DNA of 64,000 nucleotides from contig NZ_CP101291.1 of the NCBI RefSeq assembly GCF_024300645.1, positions 1,860,001 to 1,924,000 of the forward strand. Direction: 5' to 3'. The notes below the pieces were generated by a model that worked only from the letters and a program-made list of their open reading frames with translations, was not told the origin of the DNA and did not search any database. Positions within the stretch are counted from its first letter, which is position 1. Every line of letters starts with the position of its first letter. The translations under genes were made by a program, and so were the position numbers. Of the stretch, positions 62,891-64,000 are shown piece by piece. Source of the stretch: Alteromonas sp. LMIT006. Lineage in GTDB: Bacteria; Pseudomonadota; Gammaproteobacteria; Enterobacterales; Alteromonadaceae.

Positions 62891-64000
62891 TTACATTACT
62901 GAGCGATAGAACATTACGGCGATGATAAGTGGGCAAATAAATTTGACGTACCATGGCCATATTTTCCAAAACACAGAATGTTCTGCCCCGGTAAAGCCCG
63001 ATTTTACCTCTTCTAACACTTTATCTCGATGCCAAACCCAGCCGACAAACAAGCACATCAATAAGCCCAAAAGCGGTTGTGAATATTCCGTTGTAAACGC
63101 AATAACATTGCCGAACAACGCATCAAAATTAAATATGATTAGGCTACTACACACCAGTATAAGCAAAGTCATTAACCATACCGCTCTAGTACGAGGTAAT
63201 TTGCGATTCTCCACCAAATAAGAAACTGGCACTTCAAGCATTGAAATAGACGAAGTCACCGCGGCAATAGACATAAGCACGAAAAAAACCAAGGCTAAGA
63301 CGATTCCAATAATACCAATAGAATTGAATAAGCCAGGTAACACTTGAAAAATTAAATCACCACCAGAAATCAGACTGCCATCATCAGCAAAAATAGTTAC
63401 CCCTGCCAATTGAGCGACATACATAGCAGGGATAATTAGCATCCCTGCAATGACGGCAACGCCAATATCGACTAGTGCAACTGATGCGCCTAAACTAGGT
63501 AGGTGCTCTTTTTTGGCTATGTATGAACCATAGACCAACATGGTGCCAACACCCAACGACATCGAAAAGAATGCTTGTCCCATTGCACTGATTAATACTT
63601 CGGGTTCCGTTATTAAAGTAAAATCAGGAACAAGGTAAGCCCGCCAACCATCAGCAGCGCCCTCTTGAAACGACACATAAATGATTAATGCAACAATCAA
63701 CAACACCAGAGTCGGCATCAAACGAACAGACCATTTTTCAATACCTTGTTTGACACCACCGGTCACAATTAGGCCAGTAAATACAAGAAAAATAGTACAA
63801 AACAACCAGTTTCTGGGGATTGAAAACTCCGTTAACCAGGTTAGTTCTTCGCTATCTAAAAATAGGTTTAACAACGCCTCTACCGCAAAGGCAATCATCC
63901 AACCGGCGACAATGGCATAAAAAGATAGGATCAAGGAAGCGGTCACGGCTCCCCATATACCAACTGCTTTACCGAACACTGAACCAGAAACGCGTTCAAG
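62891..64000 (-). CDS. Sodium:solute symporter of the NSS/SNF family (partial, start beyond window)
   Basis: At least 369 residues are visible; the frame stays open to the window edge, so the N-terminal helices (NSS signature region) lie outside. Visible are about nine membrane helices, with GTMLVYGSYIAKKEHLP and the SISMLEVPVSYLVE segment typical of bacterial NSS transporters (LeuT/TnaT-like). It probably imports an amino acid with Na+; the substrate is undetermined. Followed by nhaC, which could pump out the sodium brought in. Confidence 0.9.
   Translation of the reverse strand, partial: LERVSGSVFGKAVGIWGAVTASLILSFYAIVAGWMIAFAVEALLNLFLDSEELTWLTEFSIPRNWLFCTIFLVFTGLIVTGGVKQGIEKWSVRLMPTLVLLIVALIIYVSFQEGAADGWRAYLVPDFTLITEPEVLISAMGQAFFSMSLGVGTMLVYGSYIAKKEHLPSLGASVALVDIGVAVIAGMLIIPAMYVAQLAGVTIFADDGSLISGGDLIFQVLPGLFNSIGIIGIVLALVFFVLMSIAAVTSSISMLEVPVSYLVENRKLPRTRAVWLMTLLILVCSSLIIFNFDALFGNVIAFTTEYSQPLLGLLMCLFVGWVWHRDKVLEEVKSGFTGAEHSVFWKIWPWYVKFICPLIIAVMFYRSVM

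Overview
The window is about 64 kb of chromosome from a Gram-negative, probably marine gammaproteobacterium, most likely of the order Alteromonadales. Three things point there: the conserved gammaproteobacterial block pyrD - rlmKL - glutaredoxin-like - uup - (DUF3466) - rmf - fabA, the moderately AT-rich base composition, and protein families such as DUF3466 with a GlyGly-CTERM-like tail, large NAD-glutamate dehydrogenase, NhaC and NSS transporters. Genus cannot be fixed by reading alone. No rRNA, tRNA or CRISPR array was seen. No gene-free stretch exceeds 300 bases; the longest are about 285 (58511-58795) and 237 (31954-32190).

Layout. 1-87: last codons of an upstream + strand gene. 90-1031: a two-subunit bacterioferritin. 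1141-2721: Kef-type antiporter. 2733-5896: an operon of flavin monooxygenase, SDR and alpha/beta hydrolase. 6027-6221: small unknown protein. 6295-28000: a large alcohol-oxidation region. It contains a four-gene Ped/Lut-type ABC operon, cytochrome c550, a MxaJ/XoxJ-type binding protein, a PQQ alcohol dehydrogenase with the lanthanide-type Asp-Tyr-Asp motif, an aldehyde dehydrogenase, a NosR/NirI-type flavo-iron-sulfur membrane protein, a FIST sensor protein, an ErcS-type hybrid kinase, an ErbR/AgmR-type response regulator, a porin, and a TonB receptor + ABC importer operon. 28170-30658: SRPBCC protein, then RLAN/ATP-grasp ligase plus GNAT. 30715-31953: lone tyrosine recombinase with a perfect 16-bp-arm palindrome upstream. 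32191-38082: a cluster of four different photolyase/cryptochrome proteins plus a DUF2256 zinc-ribbon protein. 38079-46504: the fabA-pyrD core block. 46567-51417: NAD-glutamate dehydrogenase. 51632-58510: an RND / beta-propeller / DUF1329 / DUF1302 envelope operon. 58639-64000: pepN, nhaC and a sodium:neurotransmitter-symporter-family gene running off the window.

How the main system may work (inference). Alcohols enter through the porin and are oxidised in the periplasm by the PQQ enzyme, with electrons passing to the c550 cytochrome. The aldehyde is oxidised by the NAD-linked dehydrogenase. The FIST protein, hybrid kinase and LuxR-type regulator would sense the substrate and switch the genes on. 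An 18-bp element (consensus YTCCTMCYAAAGBAYKAG) stands upstream of the cytochrome, the alcohol dehydrogenase, the aldehyde dehydrogenase and the porin, in each case about 45-48 bases before a -10-like hexamer. It is the best candidate for the regulator's binding site. The Asp-Tyr-Asp motif predicts a lanthanide cofactor. Nearby are a Lut/Ped-type ABC operon and a TonB receptor with a 34-residue loop holding 19 acidic residues, which suggests a dedicated metal-acquisition route beside the enzyme.

Best leads: the acidic-loop TonB/ABC operon, the shared 18-bp element, the four-member photolyase cluster (one member lacks the usual FAD-pocket Asn and Trp), the split-function bacterioferritin pair, the recombinase palindrome, and the RND/DUF1302/DUF1329 operon.
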